Shown here piece by piece: positions 31,603 through 42,899 of a stretch of DNA of 64,000 nt. Source of the stretch: Diploptera punctata (lineage: Eukaryota; Arthropoda; Insecta; Blattodea; Blaberidae); contig JASPKZ010010273.1 of assembly GCA_030220185.1 (NCBI GenBank), positions 1,178,001 through 1,242,000 of the forward strand, in the 5' to 3' direction. Both the position numbers and the translations under genes were made by a program. How positions within the stretch are numbered: position 1 is the first letter of the stretch; each line of letters opens with the position of its first letter. Under the pieces are notes generated by a model. It was not told where the DNA came from and did not search any database. It was given only the letters and a program-made list of their open reading frames with translations.

Positions 31603-33207
31603 CAGTGGAGGAAATTGGTATAAAACCACTAACTTTTAGTAGTAAAACAACCTGAAATATTTATGCAAATACCGTATGTGCGTCATAGATTACATATAAT
31701 TATCTTGGACATAATTTCATACAGGTCTCCTCATTTTGTATTTATTATATATGTAAATAATACATAAAATCTAAGAAAACGCTGTCCTAGGGGTGGAAAT
31801 CGGTATAAAGGCAGGTCAACTTCTGGCTCTTACAGATATATAAATGTAAACAAAACACTGCAATTACATGGAGACGACGTGTCTGTGAGCATCGTTCATC
31901 AGTTACAAGTCAGCAGTACGTACAATGCCACGTGGAAAGCCTCTATCAAATGAAGAGAAATCAAGAGTTAGTGCCTTCAAGGAGATGGGCCTTTCCAATA
32001 GACAAATACCTACGAAATTGGGGCTTCAAGATGTGTCATTGATAATTTTGTCAAACTGGGCTCACAATATGAAAAAAAAAAAAAAAAAAAAAAAAAAACG
32101 GGAAATATGGACGGACAAGAAAATTGTCTGAGCGCACTAAACGTCTCATTTTACGTAAAGCAAAAGGTAAGAGTATGTTTTCTTCTCAAATCCAGGCTGA
32201 TTTGAAGTTGCCAGTAACAGCCAGACGAGTAAGACAAATTCTGTCAGAAGACAAGAACCTAAAATTCAAAAAAAGTCTTAGTAAACTACCTCTGAACAAT
32301 GCACATAAGAAAGCTAGAATGACTTTTGCTGAAGAACACATGTCCTGGACCTCAGAATGGAATAAAGTAATGTTCAGTGATGAGAAGAAGTTTAATCTGG
32401 ATGGGCCTGATGGCCTTCAGTATTACTGGAACGACCTCCGTACTGAAGAGCAAGTTAGAATGAGTAGAAACTTCGGTGGTGGAGGCGTTATGATTTGGTC
32501 AGCATTCTGCTTTAAATGAAGATAAAAAATAGCATGGATACGCACTAAGATGAATTCTGAGTCCTACACTGAGGAGCTTCTGGAGTGCTAATTGATACGA
32601 ATGTATGAGGAATTTGGCGAAGATCTAATTTTTCAGCCAGATAATGCTTCCATTCACGTGTCTGCCAAATCAAAGGAGTGGTTCAGGAAGAAAGAAATAC
32701 CACTTTTGACGTGGCCAGTCAGAAGTCCTGATTTAAACCCGATTGAGAACTTATGGGGGATCCTGGCAAGGCGTGTGTATCGCAATGGACGGCAGTTTGG
32801 GACAGTGACTGAGCAGAAAAATATTATTCAGGAAGAGTGGGCTTCAATCTCAGTGGAAGAAATAAACACCCTCATCAAGTCAATGCCAAAGAGAATCTTC
32901 CAAGTAATTAACAACAATGGAGGTTCAACTAAATTTTAGAACTTTGTTGTAAACTTTGCGCTCAGTCTTTTTGGTTTAATCTGTGAAATACACAAAGTGC
33001 CTTTATACTAATTTCCACCCATATGTGAGAGTGGTTTTAGTTTTCATGTACTTTTTTGGACGGAAATGGATAATTAATTTTGACATTATTTGTGTGTGTT
33101 TTATACTCAATCACCTCCTTAGTTAATATAGAAAAATGTCAAAGAAAGAGTAAATAAACTTGTGTTAACCCTTTTAACAAGTGGCTTTATACCAATTTCC
33201 TCCACTG
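31603..33207 (+). mobile_element. Tc1/Tc3-like transposon with IR/DR ends
   Basis: The 1605-bp element is flanked by TA (31601-31602 and 33208-33209). The outer inverted repeats are 28 bp (cagtggaggaaattggta...) with one mismatch. A second, related 23-bp site (gggtggaaat.ggtataaaggca) lies inside each end at 31791..31813 and, inverted, at 32998..33020. Each is about 185 bp from its terminus. Two transposase sites per end is the IR/DR arrangement known from Tc3 and Sleeping Beauty-type elements. The single transposase reading frame between them is broken, so the copy would be mobile only in trans. Confidence 0.95.
31925..32939 (+). pseudogene. Tc1/Tc3-like DD34E transposase, disabled
   Basis: At about 338 codons it is close to normal length for the family. 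The N-terminus (MPRGKPLSNEEKSRV, then GLSNRQI) is the first helix-turn-helix. The second DNA-binding part begins near GRTRKLSERTKR (32109 on). Catalytic residues are Asp in FSDEKKF (32379-32381), Asp in QPDNASIH (32640-32642) and Glu in SPDLNPIENLWG (32745-32747). There are 34 residues between the last two, hence DD34E. Lesions: a 27-base A tract (32072..32098) replaces the linker and shifts the frame by one; in-frame stops follow SAFCFK at 32517-32519, 32523-32525 and about 32589. All three catalytic positions survive. Nuclear enzyme, cut-and-paste at TA. Confidence 0.92.
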
Positions 33208-33737
33208 TATTAATATTGAATTTAAATGCAACATGTACTAATAATTTTAGTTCAAGAAAGACAGAGCTAAATTCAGGCTTTACTCATAGATTAAGAACTA
33301 TAATTTTTTGGTATTAATTTTTAGAGCTTAAGTCCTTTTTTTATAAATTAAATATTCCTAAACATTCCTGAAAGCGTAAATAAAACTCTACTTACGTAGA
33401 CTGCCCTGCAGGACGGCTGATGTGACGCCGGGAGGTAGCCCGGGACCTCACTGTCCCTAGCCCTCTCTGGTGCAGTTTTTTTTATTATTCTTCTAGCCTA
33501 CTCTCTTGAGTTTTTTGAAAATTTCCTAACTCTTGTCGCAAGATAAACATAGTATTTCTGTAAAAACTTTCGCTATTATATAAACATATTTCTAAATCTT
33601 TCTAAATGAGTTGCTACAATTTGTTTGTTCAGTAGGAACTACAGGGTGATTTTAGATTTAATATGTCAATTATTTAAATAAACGATATAAGATTAATCCG
33701 GTTAAATCGTTATTTATCAAGTTAAGTCCTATCACAA
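33208..33737. other. Spacer
   Basis: No gene. A GC-rich patch at about 33395..33475 (cctgcaggacggctgatg, gtagcccgggacc) is unassigned and may be an old SINE piece. Confidence 0.45.
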
Positions 33738-33885
33738 CACAATAATTTAACCATGATATGAGGGAGGTAAATTATATATGCAATGATTGAAAAAACATTT
33801 GTTCAGGATAGGGATGTGTGGAGAGCTTATATCCGCGCGGCCATGAATCTTCGGGTTCGATAGTGCCAGCGAGTTAGTTAGTTTA
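33738..33885 (+). mobile_element. LINE-A 3'-most fragment
   Basis: 'aatttaaccatgatatgagg' leads to 'ggatagggatgtgtggagag' and 'cgggttcgatagtgccagcg' with a gttagttagtt tail. Only the last ~150 bp of the family remain, with frameshifts. Confidence 0.85.
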
Positions 33886-34300
33886 CATGTCAAAAACATT
33901 ATAGAATATTTCCTAAATGTTAAATTTTGTAACAAAGGTATGATTAATTATTAAACTTAAAAAATGATTGTAAGTTACACTAATTTGTTATTATTTTATT
34001 TCTTGAGATGAAACGCTTAGCCCGGTACGATACATTCATTCTTTTTAATTTGCGTAAAATTGTGTGTTGGACCAAGTTCGTTTGCACAATCATCATAGAA
34101 CAACAATTATATAGTAAATCATATGTTAGAGTATATTCTTACGAATATATTATTGAATAATAAGATTCAATTTTTAAGATTAAATACCCCATGTGTCCAT
34201 TTCCAGTAAAATGATATGAAAACTATATATCGAAAATATCAATAATAAAATGTAAAATCTATAACAAATTTTAATAACATTTCGTATATAAGCATATATA
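33886..34300. other. AT-rich spacer
   Basis: Nothing recognised. Confidence 0.5.
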
Positions 34301-34302
34301 TA

Positions 34303-35044
34303 CCGGGCTTCCAATATAAACCCGGACCGGCCTCACGGGGTTTCACCCGTCAGGCAGCACTCTCTCCTCGTCCGCATTTCACTCTGCCAGCCGCTCTTTC
34401 CTTGAACTAGTCAGTTTACTATCGTTCGACAAGATGAGACGTCAGCTGACATTAGAGCAGCGCATTTATGTGTGTAAATGTTATTATAAATACGAATCAG
34501 CTCGTCGCGTTCGCGAGGAATTTATTCGGAACTTCCCTGGACAATTACCTCCTTCCAGATCGACAATCCACGATCTTGTGACTAAATTTGAGACCACTGG
34601 TTCAGTACAAAATAAGAAACACACGCGAAGGCGTACGGTTCTCACCGAAGAAAAATTAGGGAAGTGTTTGAAGATATAGAGTGATTAGTGCTGGTGTATG
34701 GCCCCCTCGCTCCCCAGATCTAACAGCGTGTGATTTTTATTTGTGGGGTAGCCTGAAAGACAAAGTGTACAAAACAAATCCGCACACATTGGAAGAACTG
34801 AAGAACAACATAAGAAATTAAATCAGGAACTTGACAGTGCCCGAACTACAGCGTGTCAATCAAAATGTGTTTACTCGGTATAATGCCTGTTTAACTGCGG
34901 GAGGACAACATTTCCAGCATTTTCTATAAGGTAAGAAACAGTTCAAGGACGGGTGGCAGGCAGGTTGAATTGCTGGAGGAAGAGACAGCACTGCGTGCCG
35001 GGTGAAACTCCATAAGGCCGGTCCGGTTTTATATTGGAAGCCCG

Positions 35045-35045
<1 letters not shown>
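34303..35045 (+). mobile_element. Internally deleted mariner-type element with ~60-bp TIRs
   Basis: The ends are inverted over about 60 bp: left (c)cgggcttccaatataaa, gaccggcct, ggtttcacccg; the right end matches in antisense with about ten differences. TA lies immediately outside (34301-34302 and 35046-35047). The interior codes for the N- and C-terminal parts of a transposase with the middle missing, so this is a non-autonomous deletion derivative. Confidence 0.9.
34434..34929 (+). pseudogene. Mariner-family transposase (DUF4817-like N-terminus), middle deleted
   Basis: The first frame (34434..34679, 81 codons) reads LTLEQRIYVCKCYYK, REEFIRNFPGQLPPSRSTIH and TKFETTGSVQNK. This matches the helix-turn-helix domain called DUF4817 that precedes mariner-like catalytic domains in insects. 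After a stop the sequence resumes at about 34698 with WPPRSPDLTACDFYLWGSLK, DKVYKTNPHTLEELKNNIR, an in-frame stop at 34819-34821, and VNQNVFTRYNACL to a stop at 34927-34929. SPDL..CDF.LWG contains the third catalytic Asp of mariner enzymes. The first two Asp are in the deleted part. It is inactive. Confidence 0.88.

Positions 35046-35091
<46 letters not shown>
35046..35091. repeat. (TA)n microsatellite at the mariner border
   Basis: A TA run of about 46 bp begins at the element's right TA target site. Confidence 0.95.
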
Positions 35092-35095
<4 letters not shown>

Positions 35096-35359
35096 TCCAG
35101 CGCTTGTTATATGAATATCAGTTGTTTTCTTGCAAGACTCGGTAAATAAGCAAAACAACAGTTACTATGTTTCGGAATAACCAGATTTCGTTATTGAAAC
35201 GCTCCTTCATGACGAGAAAATTACGGCCTGGCATGCGTATGGGTACCATGATAATGACCCTTTTTTGCTTTGAGAGTACAACTGAGAATATACGGTATAG
35301 AATGAGATGCTGGACCCATTCTTTGTTTAATTAAAATACGCATAATACATTTTTTCTGT

Positions 35360-35690
35360 TTATTTTCAACAGGACTCCGTCAATGCCCATACAGCGAATG
35401 CATTTTTGGCTGAAATACGCCATGTATTTGGGAACAGGATTGTAAATAAGGATCATTGACTTCTTTACAATCAGATCTTACCGTATGGAATTTATATTTA
35501 TGGGACACTAAAATATAATGTGTTCAGAAATAATACAAACACACTGAATGAAATTAAAGCTAATATACGAGCGGAAATTCAATCAATTGGAGCTGGAAAA
35601 TTCACGCGTATTAGTAGAAATTTTATAAGAAGATATTAAATATGTGTGGCCACAAATGGAACACATTTACAAGATTTGTTGTAAATAAGG
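35360..35690 (+). pseudogene. Second mariner-type transposase remnant
   Basis: One frame near 35368 reads QQDSVNAHTANAFLAEIRHV followed by FGNRIVNKDH, the block around the second catalytic Asp (QQD). Then a stop, LTVWNLYLWD (the third-Asp block with Asp replaced by Asn), and after a shift GTLKYNVFRNNTNTLNEIKA, ending near a stop at 35638. It is homologous to the C-terminal part of the neighbouring element but clearly diverged, so it is a different, older element. No TIR pair was found. Confidence 0.75.
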
Positions 35691-35704
35691 TAAATAAAAA
35701 TACT

Positions 35705-35815
35705 AAGGGTCGGTTTCACCAACATAGGTAACTGTATTACGCCAGTTTTCCCCGTATATAATGCATAGCTTAAACTGGCGTAATACAGTTACCTCTGTTG
35801 GCGAAACCGACCTTA
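35705..35815. mobile_element. Fold-back MITE, 44-bp arms
   Basis: The arms aagggtcggtttcacc...acgccagttt (35705..35748) and their inverted copy (35772..35815) are near identical around a 23-bp loop. TAA/TTA-like bases lie at the borders. It is non-coding. Confidence 0.88.
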
Positions 35816-37744
35816 AATTAACTAAAGCATTGTACATCGCCGCAGAAGCACAGGTTGCTTTGCCCGGAGTTCAGATATGAATGCAGCGGTGATGCTGGTA
35901 CCAATTTATGTTTTAAACAAGAATAACATCCCTGTATATGTATACACACATTTTTAATTAATTAGCAACAGGACACACTTCTATGACATTAGACATAACA
36001 TTTTACTTATAGAAAGAGGTAAATACATTAGTATTGTCTTCTGTAACTTCAGTGGCTCTATATTTTTTTACAGAGACCAGTATATAGAAAAACCAAACAG
36101 TATGATATAGTTAGTTACAGTCATGAAGATAAGATAAAAGCGTTCGGTTTATTCAATTAGATAAAAAATATGGAATGCTGACGTGTCTAATGTGACGACG
36201 AAGCTTATGGAGGCGAATATCAAATATTCCCTTTTCTTTATTAACGGGGCTGGGGGAACATCGTTCTCTTGCGGTGACTCATACCTATCCATAGAGGGGA
36301 AACGTACGCACATTAGTTAAACGCTGATGGCCAGTTCGAGATTCGAAGTAGGAATAATTGAAATTAAACTTAAAACAGAGAGTACAATAGACTTAATAGT
36401 ACATTATGAATGCAAATAAGCTTTGTTTTCCTGATATTACTGTTTGGAAATCTATGGGACATAACATTTTTATAGAGAAAAGTAGTGAAAAATGCAAGAG
36501 AAAAAAGATCACTCCTGAGAGTTTGAAACTCTTCCAGATTTTAGTAATTCAGAAGAGAGATAGAGCAGGTTCCGCCATCAAGTTTCCACTATAGCAAGTA
36601 CTTAATAAGCATTCGTCTGCCCTTTGTCTAAGAAAATCTCGAATTATTTGAAACGAATTGATTCGTGTTCAATGTGTAATCCTTCTGACCCAAAGGAACA
36701 CTGAAAATAAACAAACGATATGTTGCTGTGTTGTTTATTCGTACTTGCTGTCCATTGCCAAAGAGCTAGCAATATCCAAATTCAGTGATTATAATGTTCG
36801 TATATTAGATGATCCTAATTTTAAGATTATTTTAATTTTAGATATATGATTTATTTTATATATTGGAACCTTCTACAAAAACACAAGTATTTAAACTTAC
36901 ATTCTAGAAGATTAGCCTACATAATCTAATATCACATCCAATTATGGAGGATAAGGTTATTTCACTTAATATTAAAACACGGGGGCGGCTTTAAATATAA
37001 CATTAAAGAAATCAATTTGGTTAATTAACTCAAGAATCAGTCACTAATCCGATATATGTATTACAAAATACCCCATGATGGCTGTCTATCGCCACAATAT
37101 TATATATTACTTATCTCTTTAGTGTTACCGCAATTTCTTTTTTTTTATCTAATCAAGGGACAAATTTATAAAATATATTTCTACTTTATCTTCATAGCTC
37201 TTAGGTACAACGGGGCCGTTTTTACTGTTATAGGTTATTATCAGAGTTCGATCAAGGATACCGAACGACATCAAGACAAGAGAGCACAGACGATTTTATT
37301 GCATAGGTTGAGACGAATGGGATAAAGAGTGTAGCGTTACTCGTTGCATCACATGCAAACATTCAATTACAATAGGACGCAAAATAAATGTTCACATACC
37401 TAAATATATACACTATATATAGCAGAGAAAATAATTGTCCATCATTATGGCATAATGAACTTTGTTATGAAACTAACATGCTCCTTACTGGTCATGTGTA
37501 CTCCGTGCATTTCAAACATTAACCTTATAACTTTATGATCATAGTCTGAGGTCTGGTTACATTGATTCAGTATTCTATTCAATGTGTTGCAAAGAGTTTA
37601 GTCAAGGAGTATCGCTTAACTTTTTTTTTCTAATTTCGATCTTTATCTGTTCCGTCATTTGCTAGAAATTATATTATTGAACTGAAATTCATAAACGCGT
37701 TAATTATGTTAATGCGCATTTTACTGACATATTATTATATTCGC
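35816..37744. other. Spacer, no gene recognised
   Basis: Over 1.9 kb I find no repeat family. Frames at 36406..36594, 36658..36849 and 37056..37325 have no domains. A GC-richer patch lies at about 36225..36310. Confidence 0.5.
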
Positions 37745-37747
37745 CAA

Positions 37748-38040
37748 TCCCTTCCTCAACTCGTGTTCGGCTGAAGGCCGGGCAGAGGGATGAGGTGCGA
37801 TTAAACCTCTTACATTGAAGGTACGCCTGACGCACCATTATATGAAATTAAATGGATAAGATGAGTGTGAAGAACTGGTGGAATGCAATTTGTGGTAGGG
37901 TAAAATGGGAGAAATCCCGAGAAAATTCCGTACAGGCTATGTTTCATCCACGAAACCCACATGGATGGAGTAACCCAGACTCGATCTCTGGTCTCTAGCG
38001 GTGAGAGAGAAGCTGTAACCGCTTGCGTAATGGATCCGGC
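37748..38040 (-). mobile_element. SINE-C copy (antisense)
   Basis: On the minus strand the head contains 'gagatcgagtctgggttac' and 'catccatgtgggtttcgtgg'. It continues 'ttttctcgggatttctccca' and 'ggtgcgtcaggcgtacc' and ends 'cgaacacgagttgaggaagg'. Parts match 58095..58315 in sense. Box-B-like GATCGAGTCTGGG suggests tRNA ancestry. Confidence 0.75.
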
Positions 38041-38726
38041 TTCATTCTATGCACTAAATAATCAAAATACCACTCGAGGTCCAGATTCTCTCAAGATAAC
38101 ATCAAGCCCACTCTTATTGTTGACAACGTGCATTTCAATGGTATATAAACGTTAAAATAGTCCTTTCAGGGTTGATTACTATAAATATGTAAAATAAAGA
38201 AACCTTATTTAGTGGTCTACGTGTTAATAATTCATGTTTCTCGTTTCACAAAATGAGACACATGACCACATTCAGACACAGACATTGCAATGTGCTAAAC
38301 ATTTTTTTTATTATTAGTGAATCAGAAAACCAAATATCACCGCTATCATGTCAATTTTTTTTTGGCGCCCACAATAATGTTTAAGTCTCCGTAGAAGTCT
38401 GAGAACAGAGCTGCATCTCCAATCGAAATAAGTTACCTGACAAGTTTTTTTTCCACTATAAAAGGCCGGAGTACTTACTTTATGATCCACTTAACACTAG
38501 CTTTTCATAGCTTACGATCAAGAAAAGGTTGATTGTACGCCACTTACCTAAAACAAAAGAAAATTTAAGTTAAACAATGTGACTTCATATGTGTAAGAAA
38601 TTAATGTTATATTCTGGTTCATAGACTCTTTAACATCTAAGTTAATGTCGCTTCTACTTTTAAAATTGTAATACGATAAAATTAATCGTAATAATGAAAT
38701 TATGTCTGAGGAAAATCAGGAAAAAG
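38041..38726. other. AT-rich spacer
   Basis: Nothing recognised. Confidence 0.5.
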
Positions 38727-38803
38727 GCTCAGTCAGGTTGGGATTTGAACATGGGACCTTCCGAATGAATCTCAAACGATATCGTTTGAGCCAACTCGCT
38801 CGG
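38727..38803 (-). ncRNA. tRNA-like head
   Basis: The minus strand has ccgagcgagttggctcaaac, a self-complementary 'caaacgatatcgtttg' in the anticodon-arm region, and box-B-like 'gttcaaatccc'. It looks like a SINE head or tRNA pseudogene. The body 'cctgattttcctcag' follows on that strand. Confidence 0.5.
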
Positions 38804-39986
38804 TAAATGTATGAGTAATAGTAATGTCAACTGATTATTTACACTGACTGCGACATTTTACTTTAACCTCCATAGTTTACGCATAGCCTATTGTTAGGTC
38901 CAACATTGAATTTCATAGGAACATTTAAACACATTATTTCTGAGAACTAATAATAGTATGGTGAATATCTTCATTACTCCAATTTTTTTTAAAACTAAGG
39001 TTCTTTGATATACTTGCAACATCTTAGGTAGCCTAAATCACATTTAGTTCATTTTGATTTATAATAGCATTTTATATATTTTATTTTGTATCCATGTTTT
39101 GTATAAATTCAGCTATATAAATTTTAATTTATGATACAATTATCAATGATGAAATTGCTCATAGTAAGATCTAATGGAATTTGTATCTATAATTTGCCTT
39201 GAGAACTAAGGAAAACTACGAAAAATCCCAGAAACATTTGTCGGCTCGTGGAGTTAAACCCAGAACATCCCCAATATTAATACAAAACGCTAATATTATC
39301 CAACTATTTTATGTGAATATTTCGAACTTATCATTTTTTTATTCACAGTCAGAATTTTTTGGATTGCCAACGGGCTTTAATTATTAACGTGCGTATACTA
39401 ATTTCTGTTCTTTTGTTTATTAAAATATGATCAAAATTGTAATATACAAATTATACAATAATGCATCTCTAAATTAAAAAAAATATCATAATTGAGAATG
39501 AAAAAAATCAAAGATAGAAACTCGAGGAACGAAAAAATGAAAATGGAAAAGAATTTATGAAAACTTAAGAAGATCAAAGAAAGAAATGAAGAAACATTTT
39601 GGCAGTGCTTCTCTTTGGCATGTAAATAACATAGTTTCTTCTCACATAGCGACGAATTTAATTGACGCGGTGTGCAGTAAAGGTATTGACTTGTAATTTT
39701 GTATCGAAAGCATTGGAGTGTATTGTGGAGGGGATATTAATTCCGACTGGGTGGCTTTTTGTCTTTGTTGTTGTAATCACCTTTGTCTCGTGTGAGATAA
39801 TATCCAATTGCATATGACCCCGCCTTAGCAGATATGAAGACGTGATTGTTGGCTTGAAGACTTCTAGGGTCATGGTCCTTGCATGCATCCGCCTTGCCCA
39901 CAGGACATTTGAGTACTTTTATGTGATAAAATCGTGCCAAATATATACAGTGGCTTACATTCTATACTTTTCTTTTCATTTGACTC
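38804..39986. other. AT-rich spacer with a possible degraded tRNA-like segment
   Basis: About 39210..39330 antisense ('gttctgggtttaactccacg') faintly resembles the tRNA-like head at 38727..38803. Otherwise nothing is recognised. Frames 39658..39940 lack domains. Confidence 0.4.

Positions 39987-40043
<57 letters not shown>
39987..40043. repeat. (AAT)n microsatellite
   Basis: About 57 bp of uninterrupted trinucleotide repeat. The poly-Asn run in the overlapping frame is an artefact of this. Confidence 0.95.
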
Positions 40044-40539
40044 GTCAACCTTTTATTATTTTCAAATTATAATATCTATCTATCTTCGGGTATTTTACAG
40101 CTGCTGCCGTCTTCCCGTGCCAAACCTCCGTAGCCTACGGTTCAAATTATAATAATTAAGTAAAAAACTTCAATTTAGGGTTATCTAACGATATAAAAAC
40201 ATGCTACGAATTAAACGGGACAATTGTATGGAAAATCATCACAAAATTATAACATTGTCACAAACTCTTTTAGACTTTTAAGAAATCGTAAAACTTTCAA
40301 ATATAAGGTAAACTGTTTTAAAACTGTGCGCTAATGATAATTGTCTTCTGGACAATCTGGACGCAAAAAAATTATTAGAATGGAATTAGGCCTATCTTTG
40401 ACGAGTAACTATGTCCCAAAGTAATTTTTAATATAGGTGTCCTAAAACATTTACGTAATTCTAATAATAAAAAAATGTAACCCAAATTCTTCATACTTTT
40501 GAATTATTGGATTATTTAATGAATCATAGAATGTAATGC
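40044..40539. other. AT-rich spacer
   Basis: Nothing recognised. Confidence 0.5.
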
Positions 40540-40640
40540 CGAAGACAAAAGGAGAAAAGGGTGGATGGATGTTGTCAGGAAGAGTACGAATAGGAAGAAT
40601 TCGATAGAAGAAGATGCTCAAGATAGAAATTTATGAAGGA
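40540..40640 (+). mobile_element. LINE-D 3' remnant
   Basis: One frame reads RRKGWMDVVRKSTNRKNSIE and EDAQDRN. This corresponds to the terminal part of LINE proteins (RW.D.V......EDAQDR..W). Short and broken. Confidence 0.55.
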
Positions 40641-40670
40641 ATAACATTACCTTAGGTTAAAGGAAAACTG

Positions 40671-40954
40671 GAGCAAACCGTAGCATAGGTGGTTAAGCAA
40701 TATGCTACAGGCCGGTAGATCGAGGGTGCGAGTCACGGTAGGTCAGGATTTTTAAACTGACCTAAACCTTCTTGCGGCACCTTGGCCTTGAGATCGACTC
40801 AACCTCCAACCAGAATGAATACCAGGAACTTGTTCTGGGGGTAAAAACGGCCGTCACACAGGACTGACAACCTGGTTGGCATCAAGAGCCGAATGTTTAG
40901 AGAAGTGCGAGCCTTAACCTCCTAAGGGCTGTAGTTGGAGCACTTACCTTTACC
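40671..40954 (+). mobile_element. SINE-A copy with 13-bp TSD
   Basis: The head 'gtagcataggtggttaag' with box-B region 'gggtgcgagtcacgg' (decayed) is followed by the body 'ggtcaggatttttaaactg', 'cttgttctggg' and 'cgtcacacaggactgacaac'. The flanks taaaggaaaactg at 40658..40670 and 40955..40967 are a perfect TSD. Confidence 0.9.
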
Positions 40955-40967
40955 TAAAGGAAAACTG

Positions 40968-42058
40968 CTACATTGTAGAAATATTCTTAATATAATCTCC
41001 TAATGCAAGGATGGAAATTTAATAAAATACGAAGAAAATTGTAGACTACTCGCACTCTTTATAGTCGTTTTTGCTACTACATATTAGTGAAGTCTTTCTC
41101 TTATAACAGTTTTCAAATTTAACATTTAATGTGTTATTTTTGGGCAACTTTTTGGTTAAAACCAATACCACATGAGTCATCTGTGTTTGAAATTGAGAAC
41201 ATGACATGGATGAAATAAGAATATATGAGTTTTCAATTATAAAAGTATAGTGAAGATAGCAATTAGCGATCCAGTGATGACTTAATTACAAAGTGAGCGG
41301 CGTACAGCTCGCTGGAGCGGAACCTGCTGTCCGGGGTCAGTAGCCCTTCCACACGCCTCCTCACCTCTCGCCTGACCTCAAAACCAGATCCAACCTCACA
41401 TCTAATTCACAGAAACTTGCCTTAAAATCAGGCACAATCTTACAAAAAGGAACTCAATTTGAAAAGTTATGGCTGCTTCTCTTTGGCAGGTAAGTAACAT
41501 ACTTTCTTCCCACATAGCAAATAAATGCTCAAATCTTGCCCACGATAATTTTATAACGTTATTCTCTATTTCCTTTGATCAATGTAATAAAATAATGTGA
41601 ACTTGTATCTCAGAGTGCCACTGCATTAGTTTCCACTTCTTGTTTTAAAATCTTGATACAACTCTATTCATTCCATTACGCCACTTTTTTTTTGTGGATT
41701 ATCGCTACTTTTTCGCTTCTTGAAAATCTAATGAACTAGTATATTGCAGTGCGTTATACTTTTCGTCTCCTGCAGATCTAAATAACTATTATATTGCAGT
41801 CCATTGCAAAAAGTGTTTAAAAAAGCACGACAATGCTCTGTATATTGTCATTTAGAGCAATAAAATGCATGGATTTGACCTCAGTTGTTGAACCCAATCC
41901 TCCACCCCTTTGGGATACCTCGGTCACATCGACCATACTCCCAAGTCTCAACTTGTCCTCCCTAATCTACTTCGCGATTCACATATTCAAGTTCACGGGC
42001 AATAAAACCAACTCCGGGAGAGAGTGTTGGAGTCGCAACTTCGTGGAAATTGCTGAGC
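40968..42058. other. Spacer with GC-richer patches
   Basis: A patch at about 41295..41400 (gagcggcgtacagctcgctgg) is GC-rich but unassigned. The frame starting at 41833 continues into the tandem array that follows. No domain. Confidence 0.4.
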
Positions 42059-42640
42059 TACATAGTCATCAACTCAGACGACCTCACAGTTGGTTCACGG
42101 GCTCCATGAGCCTGGCAGGGAGGATTGCTTTGCTTGGGAGCATCGCAGATCCACCGACCATCCCCCTGTTTTACCTCCAGGGACGCATTCTGCAGCCGTT
42201 GTGAGACTGGCTAGGCTTTGATTCCATCAAGCCATGCAGTGCGAGTTTCTAGTACATCCAGGTACTCATTTCCTGGCGACTTCACAGTTGGTCCACGAGC
42301 CCGTAGGCTGAGCCTGATATCAGCGAAGTTGCTCGCGCGCTACGCTGATCCGAGCTGTGCCCTGGTGTACCTTCTAGGGACGCGTCCTGTAGCCGTTGTG
42401 GGCCAGCACGGAGCCCGCAGGCCCCAATAGGTAAGCATATAGTACGACAGGGCGCTCATCTCCTGTCGACCCCACTAATGGTTCACGAGTTCATTGGACT
42501 TGGCAAGGAGGACTGACTTGCAGATCCACCGACCATCCCCCTATGCACCACCCAGGGACGTGTTCTGTTGCTGAAGTGGGTCCAGCCAGAGTATTAGTAC
42601 GTCAGGTCGCTCAACTCCTGACGACCTCACAGATTGCAGT
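42059..42640 (+). repeat. GC-rich imperfect tandem array, ~180-bp units
   Basis: At least three units share, in order, 'gacctcacagttggttcacg', 'gcagatccaccgaccatccc', 'cagggacgc.ttctg' and 'agccgttgtgggccag'. Units begin near 42059, 42250 and 42440, with a partial fourth near 42597. Units 1 and 3 share the 'gatccaccgaccatccccct' block and unit 2 has a variant. Overlapping 123- and 70-codon frames reflect the repeat, and I assign no protein. Confidence 0.75.
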
Positions 42641-42899
42641 CAAGTCAGTTTACGATGGTAGCGGAGTCAGCACCAATCCACCCCAAAAACTGAGCCTTCT
42701 TCGTGTTACGCACACTCTGACCTGATCAGTAGTTCCGCTAGCATAAAGGCTGGTATTTTCCTGTCCATCCCGTTCCCAAAACTAGGACTCCTCGTGCCGT
42801 TGTTGAGTAGGTTGTCAGTCTATTATAGCACATAGAACATAGGGCGTATAATAAACTAGAAATTCTAAAACGCAGGAGGTGCGTATTCTGAGCGAATTC
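42641..42899. other. Spacer
   Basis: Nothing recognised. Confidence 0.4.

Noticed and set aside
41833..42430. 123- and 70-codon frames as a secreted or repeat protein
   Set aside because: They follow an imperfect tandem array, change frame between units and have no conserved protein motif.
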